A DNA stretch of 64,000 nt from Corbicula japonica (lineage: Eukaryota; Mollusca; Bivalvia; Venerida; Cyrenidae). How positions within the stretch are numbered: position 1 is the stretch's first letter; each line of letters opens with the position of its first letter. The stretch lies in contig JAZAYU010000170.1 of the NCBI GenBank assembly GCA_038501625.1, forward strand, positions 620,001 to 684,000, read 5' to 3'. Below the pieces are notes generated by a model, which did not search any database, was not told where the DNA came from, and saw nothing but the letters and a program-made list of their open reading frames with translations. A program made the translations under genes and the position numbers. This document shows, one piece after another, positions 10,783-20,271 of this stretch.

Positions 10783-13199
10783 TGCCCGTCTGGTAAATGT
10801 GCACATACTATTAACGTACTTGTTGAGAAACCAATCTGTTATTATATATCTTGTTTAAACTTCCTTATGTGGGTTTAATGTCCTTACTTGTTCGTTTCTT
10901 TTTTTGACATTTTGTTGTTTGAAAAAAGATGCAATGAACTGTGTTTACTGTTAGAATCATTATTTATAAATTAAAATGTACTTGCATTGATTTTTTTCTT
11001 TTTCGAAATTTAAAAGAAGAAAATGTAACAATTTACCCCGCGCACTGTAACAACCTACCCCAGGATTGGGGTAAGTTGTTACATTTTACTAACCCCATTC
11101 TAGTGGCTGTTTCTAGTAGAAATATTTTAGCAGTCAAAGTTGCTATACAGTATCCCGATGCAACCATTTTTCAATCACAACCAAAATTCGAACACTTCCT
11201 TTCTTTCACGCGCATTAATGTTATATCCACTAATTTGCATAAAGTCACGCGCAGTTTTGACTTATACTTGCCCTGAAATGTCGAAATTGTCAGATCATCT
11301 AAAATGATCAGAAAACAGGTAAGAAAAATTTATTTTTACCTCACATGGTGTAAATCAAACAAAATTCATTATTCCCAATTATCACCTTCTTAAAAATATT
11401 GTAAACATTTTTTTCCATCAAGTAAATAAAACTTTGAAAGTGTCGGCTGCATAGCTGTAACCTTTACCTCTGTCACAGAAATACGGAATTGAAGAGTTTA
11501 GGTTCCACACCACCAAAAGTTTACAAGACAATACCTGGGGGTCCTTACTTGCATGGGTTGGATTTTTTCCCCCAGAATTGGTTTTTAATTAACTTGAAGC
11601 CTTCAGATTACTTTCATATTCAAGGCAGGTTCATTCAACAGCTAGAGGTCCATACAGATGTTACAGTTCTGACATTGTGACAGGCTTACAATGCTGTTAG
11701 GGAGACTAAAATGTCCATTACAGGTTATCCCCCTTCAACTGCCCTACATGTACACCTGAACAGTAGCCATTGCAGTGCTTTGTAGTGTAAATATGTTGTA
11801 ACAGCTCATGATAAGTGTTGAAAATTATTTTAAAATGTTGAATTAACTTTTCTCAAAGTTCCACTGACAATAAGTACCCATGACTTACCTTGGATATCAT
11901 GTATAGGGGTTTGAAGCCTGCTGTTCGAATTTTGGGGAAATATTTCTAGGAATGAGGTTAGTAGGTCATCACTTCTTGTTTATATTTTTAGCAAATGAAA
12001 CCAAATTGTGTAAAAATGTGATATTAGTTCTGATTATGATTGTCAGTCGCAAGAAGATGCAACAATGTCTTTAAAGCTATAGTTCTCTTTTATTTTAATA
12101 TTGGCCAAAGATTGCTTAAGTGTTCGAATATTGGTTGTACCGGGATATTATAAACAGCAAAGATTCGGCAGTTTTCAGGTGTATAAATTATTGAACTTGT
12201 CACTTTAAATTGGATGTTATACATAAAAATGTGAAAAATGTAACAACTATCCCCGGTCTCCCCTACTCGCTGCCGAAGCAGCGGATGTTGCCACTTTTAG
12301 GCAATTTAGAAATATTTCGGCAAAAACAGTAATCCCATCTCGGTCGCGGTACTATTTTTCTATAAATAGAATTTTGAACATAACATGATTGGCGTAAGGG
12401 GATATAAAGATTGTTTAGACATTTTTGATTGGTTCAGTAAATATTGACTAGCATTGCGTCGTTCTATATGTAAAACCAGTTTCAATTCGTAGACGCCATA
12501 ATTATGTGTTCGTTCTAGTCGTGTCGTATACTAGGAAATGGACATCAAAAATACCAGATACAAATATGGCTTTACACCGTGGCAACATCACTTAGGCCTA
12601 CGCAAATAAATTCCCCGCTTAAACTGTCTATATATTTACCGTTTTGTATGGAAGCAAACTTGAAAGAAAATGCCCGTATCTGCAACTATAATTTAACGCA
12701 ACATACCCTACTTGTACTAATCCCACTATACGTCGAATATTCCGACCATTATGTCTAAATCCGAACACATGTGCATGCATTTCCTAACATAATGGGGGTT
12801 GAAAAAATACAACTAATTTCAAACAAAATGACCTGACTGTTAACAGTAAAATTAATGTTTATTAAATCGCTGGTCAGACCTGGGTTATTTAAATAGGTCA
12901 GAGAAGCTCATTTGATATAATTATCAAAATGTAAAACAAAATCCTAAATGTCACTTGTTGGTTAATTAAAGTCCGTCGTCGATTTATGTTGTTTGTTCAT
13001 CGGTGGTTCCGTCGTTGGTGAAGCTGCCCGAGCAATGGTTGCAGAGGGTAAGGTTTGATCTTCGTTGTCGCTAAACATTTCATCCTCGATATTTAAGTCG
13101 TTTTGTGTCGCCCTTCCGAAGAAAAGGCGATACATGGGGATCGCTTTGTCCGTCCGTCGGTCTGTCCGTCACGAAAACTTAACGTTGACTATAACTTTG
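10783..13199. other. Non-coding stretch
   Basis: No gene recognised. A hairpin at about 11046-11093 pairs gtaacaacctacccca with ggggtaagttgttac. The words aaatgtaacaa and gtaacaact recur at 11019 and 12237, which may mark the ends of an old short element. The 12640-13060 part is unremarkable. Short open frames at 10941-11276 and 11489-11680 look accidental. Confidence 0.55.
12893..12922. repeat. 30-bp direct repeat partner of 30096
   Basis: The words aaataggtcagagaagctcat and tgatata recur in the same order at about 30096-30125 with one mismatch. The two sites flank a 17-kb block that includes the Polinton and its palindromic host site. This is possibly a coincidence of a dispersed repeat. 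Confidence 0.4.
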
Positions 13200-13505
13200 C
13201 CATTGCTTAAGGGATTGCCACACTCCTCCCAACTTTGTTCATCAATAAACAGAAAATTATCAAAATCTCAATAAAGGCAAAATGCCGTTAAACAAAACTT
13301 TGCACAAATGTATGTTATTAATGTATCTTTATTTTGCAGATGGTAAGACACGTTAGAAAAGTCAAGGAAAATAGCGAGATCTAAAAATTCCCTAAATTTC
13401 TATTTACATAAATTCACAAAAACTAAACAACACAAAACATCATTTTAAATGTCCACATGAGTAATATGATACTGACAACAATTTATTGTGTCCTCGTGAC
13501 TTGCA
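13200..13505 (+). repeat. Left arm of inverted repeat flanking the Polinton
   Basis: Reverse-complement matches run from ggattgccacactcctccc (13213) through tgccgttaaacaaaactttgcac (around 13283) to gatactgacaac (13469), pairing with 29215 back to 28920. Identity is imperfect but collinear. The arms would be only about 125 bp apart without the Polinton. This looks like an older foldback or TIR element that served as the landing site. Confidence 0.7.
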
Positions 13506-13533
13506 TATGTAAACTTTAGGAGATGTTAGTAAA

Positions 13534-13539
13534 AGTGTG
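13534..13539. repeat. 6-bp target duplication, left of Polinton
   Basis: agtgtg lies immediately outside the left terminus and is repeated exactly at 28825-28830. A 6-bp duplication is the established Polinton/Maverick insertion signature. Confidence 0.95.
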
Positions 13540-14232
13540 AGTAGTATAGTATGCTGGCTATTTCCATATCTTGCGCGTCCGCGTCCGTCCTGAAAGTGGG
13601 ACATGACCTTGACCTGGATCTTATAAGTGCATGTGTACGTGACCTCTGGAAAATATAGGTCGTAAACAAAGTCATTCATCAAATCTTATATTGACAGCTT
13701 CAATTAGCGTCTTCCGGAGATCAAAAGCATTCCTAACCGCAAGAATGTCTTAATGGGTTATTAATGAGCTTTGTGGCGACTGACGCCCTTATAAGTGCCA
13801 GGTGTCCGTGATTTCGATGAGAAATAGGTCGTAAATAACGCCATTCATCATCCCTTATCTGACAGTTGTAATATTGCGTTTCCGGACATCAAAAGCATTC
13901 CTAACCGCAAGAATGTCTTAATGGCTTATTTATCATACTCATATCATATTCATCGCTTAAATAGGTCGTAAACAACGCCATCCATCAAATCTTTTCTTGA
14001 CAGCTTCAATTAGCGTCTTCCGGAGATCAAAACAATTCCTAACCGCAAGAATGTCATAATGGGCTATTTACGATCCTTTGTGGAGACAGAGCGGCGACTT
14101 TCAAGTGCCAGGTGTACGCGACTTCGGTGAGAAATAGGTCGTAAACAAGCCAATTTAACTTATCCGACAGCTTGAATGAGTCTTTTTCGGAGTTCAAAAG
14201 ACTCGCGTAGACGGAGCGGCGTCCGCCGCAAG
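13540..14232 (+). repeat. Polinton copy 1 left terminal inverted repeat with internal subrepeats
   Basis: About 690 bp matching the reverse complement of 27975-28824. Inside, a unit of roughly 130-190 bp recurs with the words aggtcgtaaacaa, gacagcttcaattagcg, cttccggagatcaaaa and cctaaccgcaagaatgtc, at about 13660, 13830, 13960 and 14140. The arrays in the two TIRs differ: the right one has an extra unit. Subterminal repeats of this kind may bind the transposition or replication proteins, but that is inference. Confidence 0.93.
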
Positions 14233-14452
14233 AATGCGTTGACACCTGCTGTATTTTATTTGCATACCGCTGGCTATAATGAAAGATTTGTCATAAGATT
14301 AAATGTAGAGTAATAAGAGGATTTTTACTTTAAACAAACAGTAATGTCATTTTGTTCGTTTTGACACACCTTAAAACTCCGTTAACCAATCGGATAAGAA
14401 AGAGATGAATTTAAAAATTTCCCTATTCTCGTTATTTTAGTTTTTCTTAAAC
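14233..14452. promoter_or_regulatory. Spacer between left TIR and first rightward gene
   Basis: About 220 bp, AT-rich and nearly identical to 57628-57818 in copy 2, so it is conserved non-coding sequence within the family. It must contain the promoter for the rightward genes if these are transcribed. The run taatgtcattttgttcg at 14342 and the AT-rich tract before the start codon are the only visible features, and no canonical TATA box is placed with confidence. Confidence 0.4.
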
Positions 14453-14719
14453 ATGGCACAAAAACTGTTGGATTTAATGCAGTATAAATTGAAGTACGAG
14501 GAGTTTAAAAATATTGCATTTACAGAGAATGCGGTGGTTTGCGAACTCAGTGAAAGATTTTCTATCATAATTCAACGACGTTCACGTTCCGTACAATTAT
14601 TTTTACGAAGTGGAAAAAGAAGACTAAGGATTCCTTTTGAAATTTTTGAGGGCATCTGTAGCTCTCAAATCAGTGTTACATTTCTGAGATATTGCATGGA
14701 AGAACGCCTATGCGAATAA
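14453..14719 (+). CDS. Conserved small Polinton protein A, 88 aa, unknown function
   Basis: First gene inside the left TIR. It is predicted soluble, with a basic middle (residues about 45-60 contain RRSRS and SGKRR clusters) and no membrane segment or zinc motif. Copy 2 has the same gene at 57819-58085. The two proteins differ mainly at the carboxyl end, and many of the base differences there are silent, which argues that it is coding. The start codon follows aaac (favourable A at -3). No homology is recognised, and the basic patch would suit nucleic-acid binding. It is followed directly by the deletion scar described at 14710. Confidence 0.7.
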   Translation: MAQKLLDLMQYKLKYEEFKNIAFTENAVVCELSERFSIIIQRRSRSVQLFLRSGKRRLRIPFEIFEGICSSQISVTFLRYCMEERLCE

Positions 14720-14763
14720 AACCCAAAGTGTATTGGAATAAACTTAAGAAATACGAAGCTTGA
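14710..14763 (+). pseudogene. Deletion scar: 17-codon fusion of two lost genes
   Basis: Compared with copy 2, bases equivalent to 58094-59006 (913 bp) are absent here. The first six codons of the copy 2 zinc-finger gene are joined to the last 11 codons of its PC4-like membrane-protein gene and the shared stop. Both flanks align well, so the scar is a simple deletion. A small fusion product is unlikely to function. Confidence 0.85.
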
Positions 14764-14797
14764 GAGCGAAGATACATTCGTCTGTGGCACGGGTACG

Positions 14798-15187
14798 ATG
14801 GAAGTAACGCTGCTAGATGCCTACTTCGTCTTTTTCTATGCCCAGGAAATCATGGATAAAATGGCTAGCGTGTTCAAGAACAAGTGTTTTGGATGTCAAA
14901 CCGGATGTTTATCTCAACTCGACCACGCATGCTTAACCCTCTCGCTGCATCAAAAACTTGACTTATATTTCGAGGAAGTTCTCAGTGAAGTAGACGAAAT
15001 GGATATACAAAGGAAGTGGAATGCATCAGTTTCGACCATGGAAGACACCTCACCGGAGCTCGTGGAAATGTATAAACTCAAAATTTGCTGTCTCGACTGG
15101 AGAGAGACGGAAATGAAATCGCCAGCTTGGAAAGCAAGAATGATTAAATTGACTCAACAGCTTTTGAGCTTGGAAAAACGTTTTTAA
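14798..15187 (+). CDS. Conserved Polinton protein D, 129 aa, unknown function
   Basis: Predicted mostly helical, acidic in the middle and basic at the end. A Cys cluster at residues 30-45 (CFGCQTGC, then HAC) could bind a metal. Copy 2 carries it at 59066-59455 with only three or four amino-acid differences (for example Asp8 to Glu, Val11 to Asp). The start codon sits in acgATGg context. A polyadenylation-type aataaa lies about 80 bp downstream (15266). It is the last substantial rightward gene before the convergent leftward block. No family is recognised; a virion or regulatory protein is a guess from position. Confidence 0.75.
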   Translation: MEVTLLDAYFVFFYAQEIMDKMASVFKNKCFGCQTGCLSQLDHACLTLSLHQKLDLYFEEVLSEVDEMDIQRKWNASVSTMEDTSPELVEMYKLKICCLDWRETEMKSPAWKARMIKLTQQLLSLEKRF

Positions 15188-15451
15188 AAAGTGTTTATAT
15201 CCGTGTTTGATTTGACAGTAAAAGGAATGAATACTTTTGTTTGCCTGTAGCTTTTGTATTTTAAGGAATAAATCGCTGAAAAAAATGTAAATGTGTTATT
15301 ATTTTAATAATGCGACTGAATTGTTTATAACGTCTTCTTGTTCTTATACACTCTTTGCTTACTTTCTTTATAATCATCATCTCTTTTTTTCTTCTATCTC
15401 TTTAGATTTGTTTATAAAAAGATTTTACTTTTTTTTCTTCAAAATACTCCG

Positions 15452-15637
15452 ATGGCAAATAAGTATCAAAGTGGCATTCTAGGTGCCATTTCTGTCTTGT
15501 ACCAAATAAGTGCGATCAAGAGACAATTAGAACAGAGAATTTGCAATAGACACGATACACAAAAAAAAATGAGGAGAATTTACGGACAGACACATAGACA
15601 GACAGACAGACAGACGGGTAGACAGACAGACGGATAG
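15452..15637 (+). CDS. Possible small ORF ending in a CAGA microsatellite, 61 aa
   Basis: The first 40 codons are kept in copy 2 (59720-59947), and the only length change before the microsatellite is exactly three bases, which keeps the frame. This is weak support for coding. The tail is a translated GACA/CAGA tetranucleotide repeat of different length in the two copies, so the carboxyl end is not under obvious constraint. The amino part has a mildly hydrophobic segment (residues 7-20). It may be a small virion protein or accidental. Confidence 0.3.
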   Translation: MANKYQSGILGAISVLYQISAIKRQLEQRICNRHDTQKKMRRIYGQTHRQTDRQTGRQTDG

Positions 15638-15652
15638 ACAGACAGACAGACA
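15588..15652. repeat. (CAGA)n microsatellite
   Basis: Interrupted cagacagaca run between the convergent gene blocks; it is longer in copy 2 (59852-59932). Confidence 0.9.
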
Positions 15653-15856
15653 TTCCGAATAAATAACAATCGCATGAATCTACTCTACTTTTTATTATGC
15701 TTTTTTTTCTACTGTTTACATTCACACAAATAGAAAGAAAACAAATCTATACAACAGCTTAATCTCACACATTCGTCATACTTTTATGTACACAACTGTT
15801 AAACAAATTAAAGCACAATTCAGATAAAACATTTTCAAAATATTCGATTTAAATAT

Positions 15857-16369
15857 TCAAACATTTTGGCAAAGAGAGTTGCATATTTGTCCGCTATTCT
15901 TGCCGAAACAGCAAGAGTATGCATGTGTGACAACACGATATATAAAAGAATCATTTGCAAGGGTATTGTTGGAATCAAATGACTGAATAAAGTCATCCAG
16001 AGTATCTCCATTTAGTAGGTGACGTAAAAACATTATACAGTAAAGTCCGCACACGGTTGAGTCATCACTCTGAATCTGTACACGGTTCATTTGCACAGTC
16101 TTTGCCATTCTGTGTATCCAGCGTTCAAAATAGACACTATTCTGACTCGGAATTCTTCCGTAACTATCGAAGAACATAACGTGACCTAGACCGTCGTCGT
16201 AAAATGCGCACCAGTGGCCCGGTAGTGGATAAGGTCGAGTGTTTGCGATGAAGCCATACGCTTTTCTGAAGCGCCGGAGAGGAAGCTGATCCGCCCCATA
16301 TACCCCAATGACATTATCTCGTAACATCGGGTCACAATCGATCATGCATTCCAGCTGAGACGTGTTCAT
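15857..16369 (-). CDS. PRO: Adenain-like cysteine protease (Polinton PRO), 170 aa
   Basis: Processes capsid precursor proteins in the adenovirus/Polinton lineage. The catalytic residues appear in the family order: His52 in GHWCAF, Asp68 in FFDSYG, a Gln near residues 98-100 and Cys107 in STVCGLYC. The length is short but normal for this compact family (about 170-200 aa). It is identical at the protein level to copy 2 (60138-60650). It is the most downstream gene of the leftward block, converging on the small rightward genes, with the capsid gene 300 bp upstream. Presence of an intact protease with capsid genes supports the idea that Polintons can form particles. Confidence 0.95.
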   Translation of the reverse strand: MNTSQLECMIDCDPMLRDNVIGVYGADQLPLRRFRKAYGFIANTRPYPLPGHWCAFYDDGLGHVMFFDSYGRIPSQNSVYFERWIHRMAKTVQMNRVQIQSDDSTVCGLYCIMFLRHLLNGDTLDDFIQSFDSNNTLANDSFIYRVVTHAYSCCFGKNSGQICNSLCQNV

Positions 16370-16673
16370 TACTGAACGATAATATCTCGTTCTTGGTTAA
16401 TTTCAAAATACCCCGGTCCTTCGCTATACACGATGCAACTCATCGGTTCTGAAATGATGAAAATATGTTTTAAGTATTTTTTTTTTTTATCACTGAAAAG
16501 TTTTGTTGAAATTTACAAATAATGCAAATAAATAGTTACAAAAAAAAAAAAAATTCTTTCTTTTTCTTTTTTTTCAATTATAATAGAGTGGAGAGAATAT
16601 TATATTATGTGAAGGACAAAAAAAAACAACAACAAAAAAAAACAACAACAACAAAAACAAAAAAACAACAACT
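16370..16673. other. A-rich spacer between protease and capsid genes
   Basis: Contains a CAA/A microsatellite (16617-16673) directly after the capsid stop and poly-T tracts. It differs in length from copy 2. No gene is seen. It could carry the polyadenylation region of the capsid transcript and the promoter of the protease gene. Confidence 0.6.
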
Positions 16674-17936
16674 TTAGAATGAATTTAATCTACACTCACC
16701 CGTCAGTCCGTTCTTGAACTGCACTTCTAGTCTCACGTTGCCGTTCTTCACCAGAGACATAAACTCCCCGTGATGGGAAAAGTCGGGCTCCAACTGGAAG
16801 GCAAAGAGGGTGCTTCCGCTTATGAAGTGACTTTTGTCTAAGGCGTTGCCCTCGTCGCGTTTCCATTTCCCGGCACTAAGCAGCAGATAAGTGTAGGCTC
16901 TCATCACGATGGTTCCGTCAGCGGTCGTAAAATCCATTTTCAGAGGGTTTCCCCCGACTGGTAGACCGTCGGCATACACGGCAATATGTTTGATTCCGCA
17001 GTTTTCAAAATTAAAGGGATTGGTGGTGTAATCTCCATTCAAAGCCTTGCTTTTGACGAAACCAATGATCACTTTTTCCGGCCTTCTTCCTTGGAACATG
17101 TTTTCCCAGTTAAATGATGTGCTACCTGTCGCGATGCTCTGAGAGCGACATTCGACCTTCGTGCACGGATAGAGCGCATTCTGTTTTTCCAGGATTTTGG
17201 AGTGTCCGTAGATAACTGTGGGATTCACTCGTATCTTCTTTACCAAGACGTAAATGTCTTCAATGTCGATTTTGAACTCTGTTGAGTTATCTGCAGCCAA
17301 TAATGCAAAACTGGCCGGCGATCTGTACAATTTGATTTTAACATCCACTTGATTAAGCAAATATCGTTCGATTGAAAACAGGTCATGAAAGATAGGACCT
17401 TGTAGGTCGAAGGTCTTCGAGGTGGCAATCCACTTAGCTCTTTCATAGAGTCCGTTATTAGTTCCGGATGGGTCGGTTACTCCTGGGGAATCTGCGTCAT
17501 CCTGAAACCATCCCTGCGTTTCTATCTGACTAGATAGGGCATCTCGTCCATAGTTCAGTAAAGTTTGAATGTAAGCTCGATATGGGTTATAGTTACAGGT
17601 AATCGTCGCTTTGTTCTGCAGCGTGACTTCGGTTGTTGAAAATAAGGCTTGCAAAAGCAAGTTGGCGGGTCCGACTTTTTCGCCCGCTAGAGCAGTGCCG
17701 TCCGACTTATGAACTTTCAGTCTGACATAAAGTTGAGAATTTTTCATATCCAGATAATCCATAGAGTTCTGTCCACTGATCCGAAATTCGAAGGGACCAT
17801 CTGTAGACACTTGAGACAACGGACGAATTTCTTCGTAGTAGACTTCCGAGACGCTGGTTTGGGTCGGAGGTAAGTCGAACAAGGCTAATTCAGACACCAA
17901 TCCTTCTTTGAACTCCTCTTCGTTAAACACGGACAT
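16674..17936 (-). CDS. MCP: Major capsid protein, double jelly-roll type (Polinton PY), 420 aa
   Basis: Forms the pseudo-hexameric capsomers in the Polinton/PRD1-adenovirus lineage. It belongs to the family annotated in invertebrates as F54H12.2-like: an amino segment with [14 protein letters not shown], a central [14 protein letters not shown] signature, a [12 protein letters not shown] segment, an [19 protein letters not shown] segment and an [19 protein letters not shown] segment. The start at 17936 is chosen because the frame open further upstream only overlaps the preceding basic-protein gene and its translation is repetitive and basic. Copy 2 (60940-62202) differs at a handful of residues. 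The coding region is intact. Confidence 0.93.
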   Translation of the reverse strand: MSVFNEEEFKEGLVSELALFDLPPTQTSVSEVYYEEIRPLSQVSTDGPFEFRISGQNSMDYLDMKNSQLYVRLKVHKSDGTALAGEKVGPANLLLQALFSTTEVTLQNKATITCNYNPYRAYIQTLLNYGRDALSSQIETQGWFQDDADSPGVTDPSGTNNGLYERAKWIATSKTFDLQGPIFHDLFSIERYLLNQVDVKIKLYRSPASFALLAADNSTEFKIDIEDIYVLVKKIRVNPTVIYGHSKILEKQNALYPCTKVECRSQSIATGSTSFNWENMFQGRRPEKVIIGFVKSKALNGDYTTNPFNFENCGIKHIAVYADGLPVGGNPLKMDFTTADGTIVMRAYTYLLLSAGKWKRDEGNALDKSHFISGSTLFAFQLEPDFSHHGEFMSLVKNGNVRLEVQFKNGLTGECRLNSF

Positions 17937-17943
17937 GATTTTC

Positions 17944-18360
17944 TTACTTGATTTCGAATATATCTTGGTATCCTTTCTTGTCTTGTGTTTTGGTTTTCCG
18001 ACTGCCTTTCGATTTAGATGTGCTTTTCCGACTGCCTTTCGATTTAGATGTGGTTTTCGGTTTCTTGTTTCTGCGGGTAGGTGTGCTGGACGCCTTGCGC
18101 TTCGTTCCTTGTCCTGTCGTGGACTGCATTGCATCGGCAACTCGTTTTGGATTTATACCTTCTCTTTCTAGTTCTGATTTGGCTTGTGCCGCCGTTTGTT
18201 CTGCCGGTAAAACGGCTTTCAGAGAAAATGGTTTTGATTGGTCGATCGTGATAACACGTGGTCGCCTTCCGGTTCCCGACTGAGATAACTGAGTTTTACC
18301 GGTGCTGACTCGCTCGAAAAAATCCAACCACTTCTGTGTATTAGGCACGTACAACTTCAT
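17944..18360 (-). CDS. Basic core-like protein, 138 aa
   Basis: The start is placed at the internal Met at 18360 ([14 protein letters not shown] follows), since the longer frame overlaps the penton gene. The amino half is conserved-looking. The carboxyl half is very rich in Lys, Ser and Thr with two tandem copies of a nine-residue SKGSRKxTS-like unit encoded by a 27-bp repeat (about 17994-18050), followed by QDIFEIK. The composition suits a DNA-condensing core protein, by analogy with adenovirus core proteins; this is inference. It ends 7 bp before the major capsid start and begins 2 bp after the penton stop, so the genes are tightly packed. Copy 2 is identical except for the last residue. 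Confidence 0.75.
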   Translation of the reverse strand: MKLYVPNTQKWLDFFERVSTGKTQLSQSGTGRRPRVITIDQSKPFSLKAVLPAEQTAAQAKSELEREGINPKRVADAMQSTTGQGTKRKASSTPTRRNKKPKTTSKSKGSRKSTSKSKGSRKTKTQDKKGYQDIFEIK

Positions 18361-18362
18361 TA

Positions 18363-18800
18363 TCAAAAGAAAGGGTACTGTTTCAGATGAAGAGTCAAGT
18401 ATACTGGCTTCATCAAGTCTGTGGCATCCTCGTCGTTTTCTCGCTTTATATAGATCTCGATTTCCCGCAGTTCCTGTTTCGTGACAGGTACATAAAATGG
18501 ATTGGTAAAGGTATAGTCCCACTTTGCTTTGCTGTTTTTCTCAAGTCGTCGTAACAGCGGGCGTTCTTCTCCATACACAATACTTTCTTTGCATAAATCC
18601 GTGTAAATGTATAGTCCTTCGTCTGCTTTGCCTAAAGGTTCCTTTTTTTCCGTGGCATAAAATTGAACCAGGGCTACCTTCCATTTACCTGACATGTACA
18701 ATGGTAACTTCAACTGAACTTTGAATTTATACGTCGTATTGTCAATAAAGTATGCATTGCTTTCATCGCTTTTAATATAAATGTAAATTTCAGTCACCAT
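18363..18800 (-). CDS. PX: Minor capsid (penton-like, single jelly-roll) protein, 145 aa
   Basis: The segment SGKWKVALVQFYATE at residues 37-51 matches the signature of Polinton minor capsid proteins, in which a strand-rich single jelly roll forms the vertex capsomer. The beta-rich pattern with alternating charged and hydrophobic residues fits. The length is compact for the family. The gene overlaps the next upstream gene's stop by a few bases (18790-18800). It is identical in copy 2 (62629-63066), which suggests recent common origin and constraint. Confidence 0.8.
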   Translation of the reverse strand: MVTEIYIYIKSDESNAYFIDNTTYKFKVQLKLPLYMSGKWKVALVQFYATEKKEPLGKADEGLYIYTDLCKESIVYGEERPLLRRLEKNSKAKWDYTFTNPFYVPVTKQELREIEIYIKRENDEDATDLMKPVYLTLHLKQYPFF

Positions 18801-19107
18801 TTCTTTTCATAAAAGTAATTACTGTTTTTAAAAAAAGTGGTAATAATTGTCGATGTTTATACAAAAGTCGCTGTTGCTGCTGACGGTTGAGTTCCTTGGA
18901 GACCAGACGTCGAATGATATGTCTGTGTTCATACAATTTCTTCTTATCACTATCTGATATAGGACATGTCCCCATCAGCACGTTATAGATGGCTTCTAGC
19001 ACGGCTCGCAGTTGAGGTTTCGTCAATGATTTCAGAATGGCAGCACTCTGTCTATCCGTTGCCTGAGCGAGTAATTCAAACAAAGGTAAATGCTTTTCTG
19101 GAACCAT
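18790..19107 (-). CDS. Conserved small basic Polinton protein, 105 aa
   Basis: Helical, Lys/Arg/Gln-rich protein with an amino segment of the type LFELLAQATDRQSAAIL, a central TKPQLRAVLEAIYNVLMG and a tail of KHRxLL repeats ending in LPLFLKTVITF. I recognise the general pattern from many invertebrate Polintons, where it sits between capsid genes and the integrase, but its role is not established. The carboxyl hydrophobic helix could interact with membrane or capsid. Identical in copy 2 (63056-63373). Confidence 0.75.
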   Translation of the reverse strand: MVPEKHLPLFELLAQATDRQSAAILKSLTKPQLRAVLEAIYNVLMGTCPISDSDKKKLYEHRHIIRRLVSKELNRQQQQRLLYKHRQLLPLFLKTVITFMKRNGD

Positions 19108-19128
19108 TCTGTCCGTTTTACAAACGCT

Positions 19129-20271
19129 TTATGACGAAGGATTAGAAGACACCCTTTCTTTTAAACTTTTCAAGTCCTCTTCGCTAATCCACGAATCAAA
19201 CTTGGGTGCCCACCCCTTCCATCTTACTAGGTATTCCTTTTTCCTTCCCTTTTTTCTCGAACGTATGGTTTTTTCTATCAGGTAGGTTTCCTGTTCGTAC
19301 GCCTTCATCAACTGATTTTGATAAAACGTTCCACTTATGATTTCCCCCGAGTAGTCTTTCAGTTGATATTGCGGAATATTTTCTCTCATGAAACGTTTAT
19401 TCACCACAAACAGTTCTCTAGACCAACGTTCGTCATATTCTCTCTGAAATGGACGACGTATGAATGACACTCTGACGAGATCACCCACTTTGAACTTGTA
19501 TGCAGCAACATTGTGCGACTTTGTCAATTCTGAATAAACAGGGCTAGCTTGATATTGGAGTTTCCATAACTCTACGGAGTCTTTGTTTTTAACGCTCGCT
19601 GGTGAGCGCCGGATGGATCGATGATAGGTCTTGTTATAACTTTCAGTCACATCAGGAAGAATGTCTATCCAACGCGGGTCTTGTTTGTGGGTCATGTAAC
19701 GAGTTAGACGTTGTTTGATCGTCTTGATCGCTCTTTCAGCAAAGGATGCCTTTACAACGTTTTGTGTCACAAAGTAGGTCACGTCTTCCTTCTTCAGATA
19801 TTGTTTAACGTCTTTGTTGACAAATTCTGTCCCCTTGTCCGTTCTGATGTGTGTCGGTTGTCTCCCTTGAGAAAACATTTGTTTGAATGCTTGCACCATC
19901 TCTTTTCCCGTCTTAGTACGCAATGGAACTGTCCACACGAACTTGGACAGAATGTCTATAGCCAACACAAAATAAGCGTACCCATCATTTTGTTTCCTGA
20001 AATAATCCATGTTGGCAGTATCAACATCCCACTGATAATCCACAAAAGGAGCCACGACCCTCCTTCGTTTGAATTTCCCGCGCTCTTCTCTATGTACGGC
20101 ATAGTCCTCCTGCTTCAACAACCATTTTCTAATTTTAGCTCGTCCCAAAACAAATTTGCTTTCTTTCCGAACAGCTTTGTACAGTTTATCGACTCCGGCG
20201 TAGGCCGCAGGATGTTTTGGGTCATAATATATGTTCGCGAGATAATCTTCGTACTTTAAAGTTTTAGCCAT
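19129..20271 (-). CDS. INT: Retroviral-like integrase with chromodomain (Polinton INT), 380 aa
   Basis: Joins element ends to target DNA in the nucleus. Catalytic triad: Asp84 in the DVDTANM segment, Asp145 in RTDKGTEF and Glu179 in KASFAERAIKT. The 33-residue spacing between the last two is what I expect for Polinton integrases. An SH3-like region follows at about residues 258-320, then a chromodomain at about 330-370 with YLVRWKGW and DSWISEEDL, which may direct insertion to modified histones. The reading frame is intact. The gene overlaps the start region of the next gene by 16 bp. Copy 2 is present but cut by the window edge. Confidence 0.95.
   Translation of the reverse strand: MAKTLKYEDYLANIYYDPKHPAAYAGVDKLYKAVRKESKFVLGRAKIRKWLLKQEDYAVHREERGKFKRRRVVAPFVDYQWDVDTANMDYFRKQNDGYAYFVLAIDILSKFVWTVPLRTKTGKEMVQAFKQMFSQGRQPTHIRTDKGTEFVNKDVKQYLKKEDVTYFVTQNVVKASFAERAIKTIKQRLTRYMTHKQDPRWIDILPDVTESYNKTYHRSIRRSPASVKNKDSVELWKLQYQASPVYSELTKSHNVAAYKFKVGDLVRVSFIRRPFQREYDERWSRELFVVNKRFMRENIPQYQLKDYSGEIISGTFYQNQLMKAYEQETYLIEKTIRSRKKGRKKEYLVRWKGWAPKFDSWISEEDLKSLKERVSSNPSS

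Noticed and set aside
11019..12260. Possible 1.2-kb element between gtaacaa words
   Set aside because: The words are in direct, not inverted, orientation and no target duplication was found.
13065..13274. 69-aa frame before the Polinton
   Set aside because: Falls in a common dispersed repeat and in the inverted arm flanking the Polinton; no family match.
17937..18140. Amino-terminal extension of the major capsid frame (68 residues upstream of the chosen Met)
   Set aside because: It lies entirely over the basic-protein gene in another frame and its translation is a by-product of the 27-bp repeat; the Met at 17936 follows the upstream gene by 7 bp.
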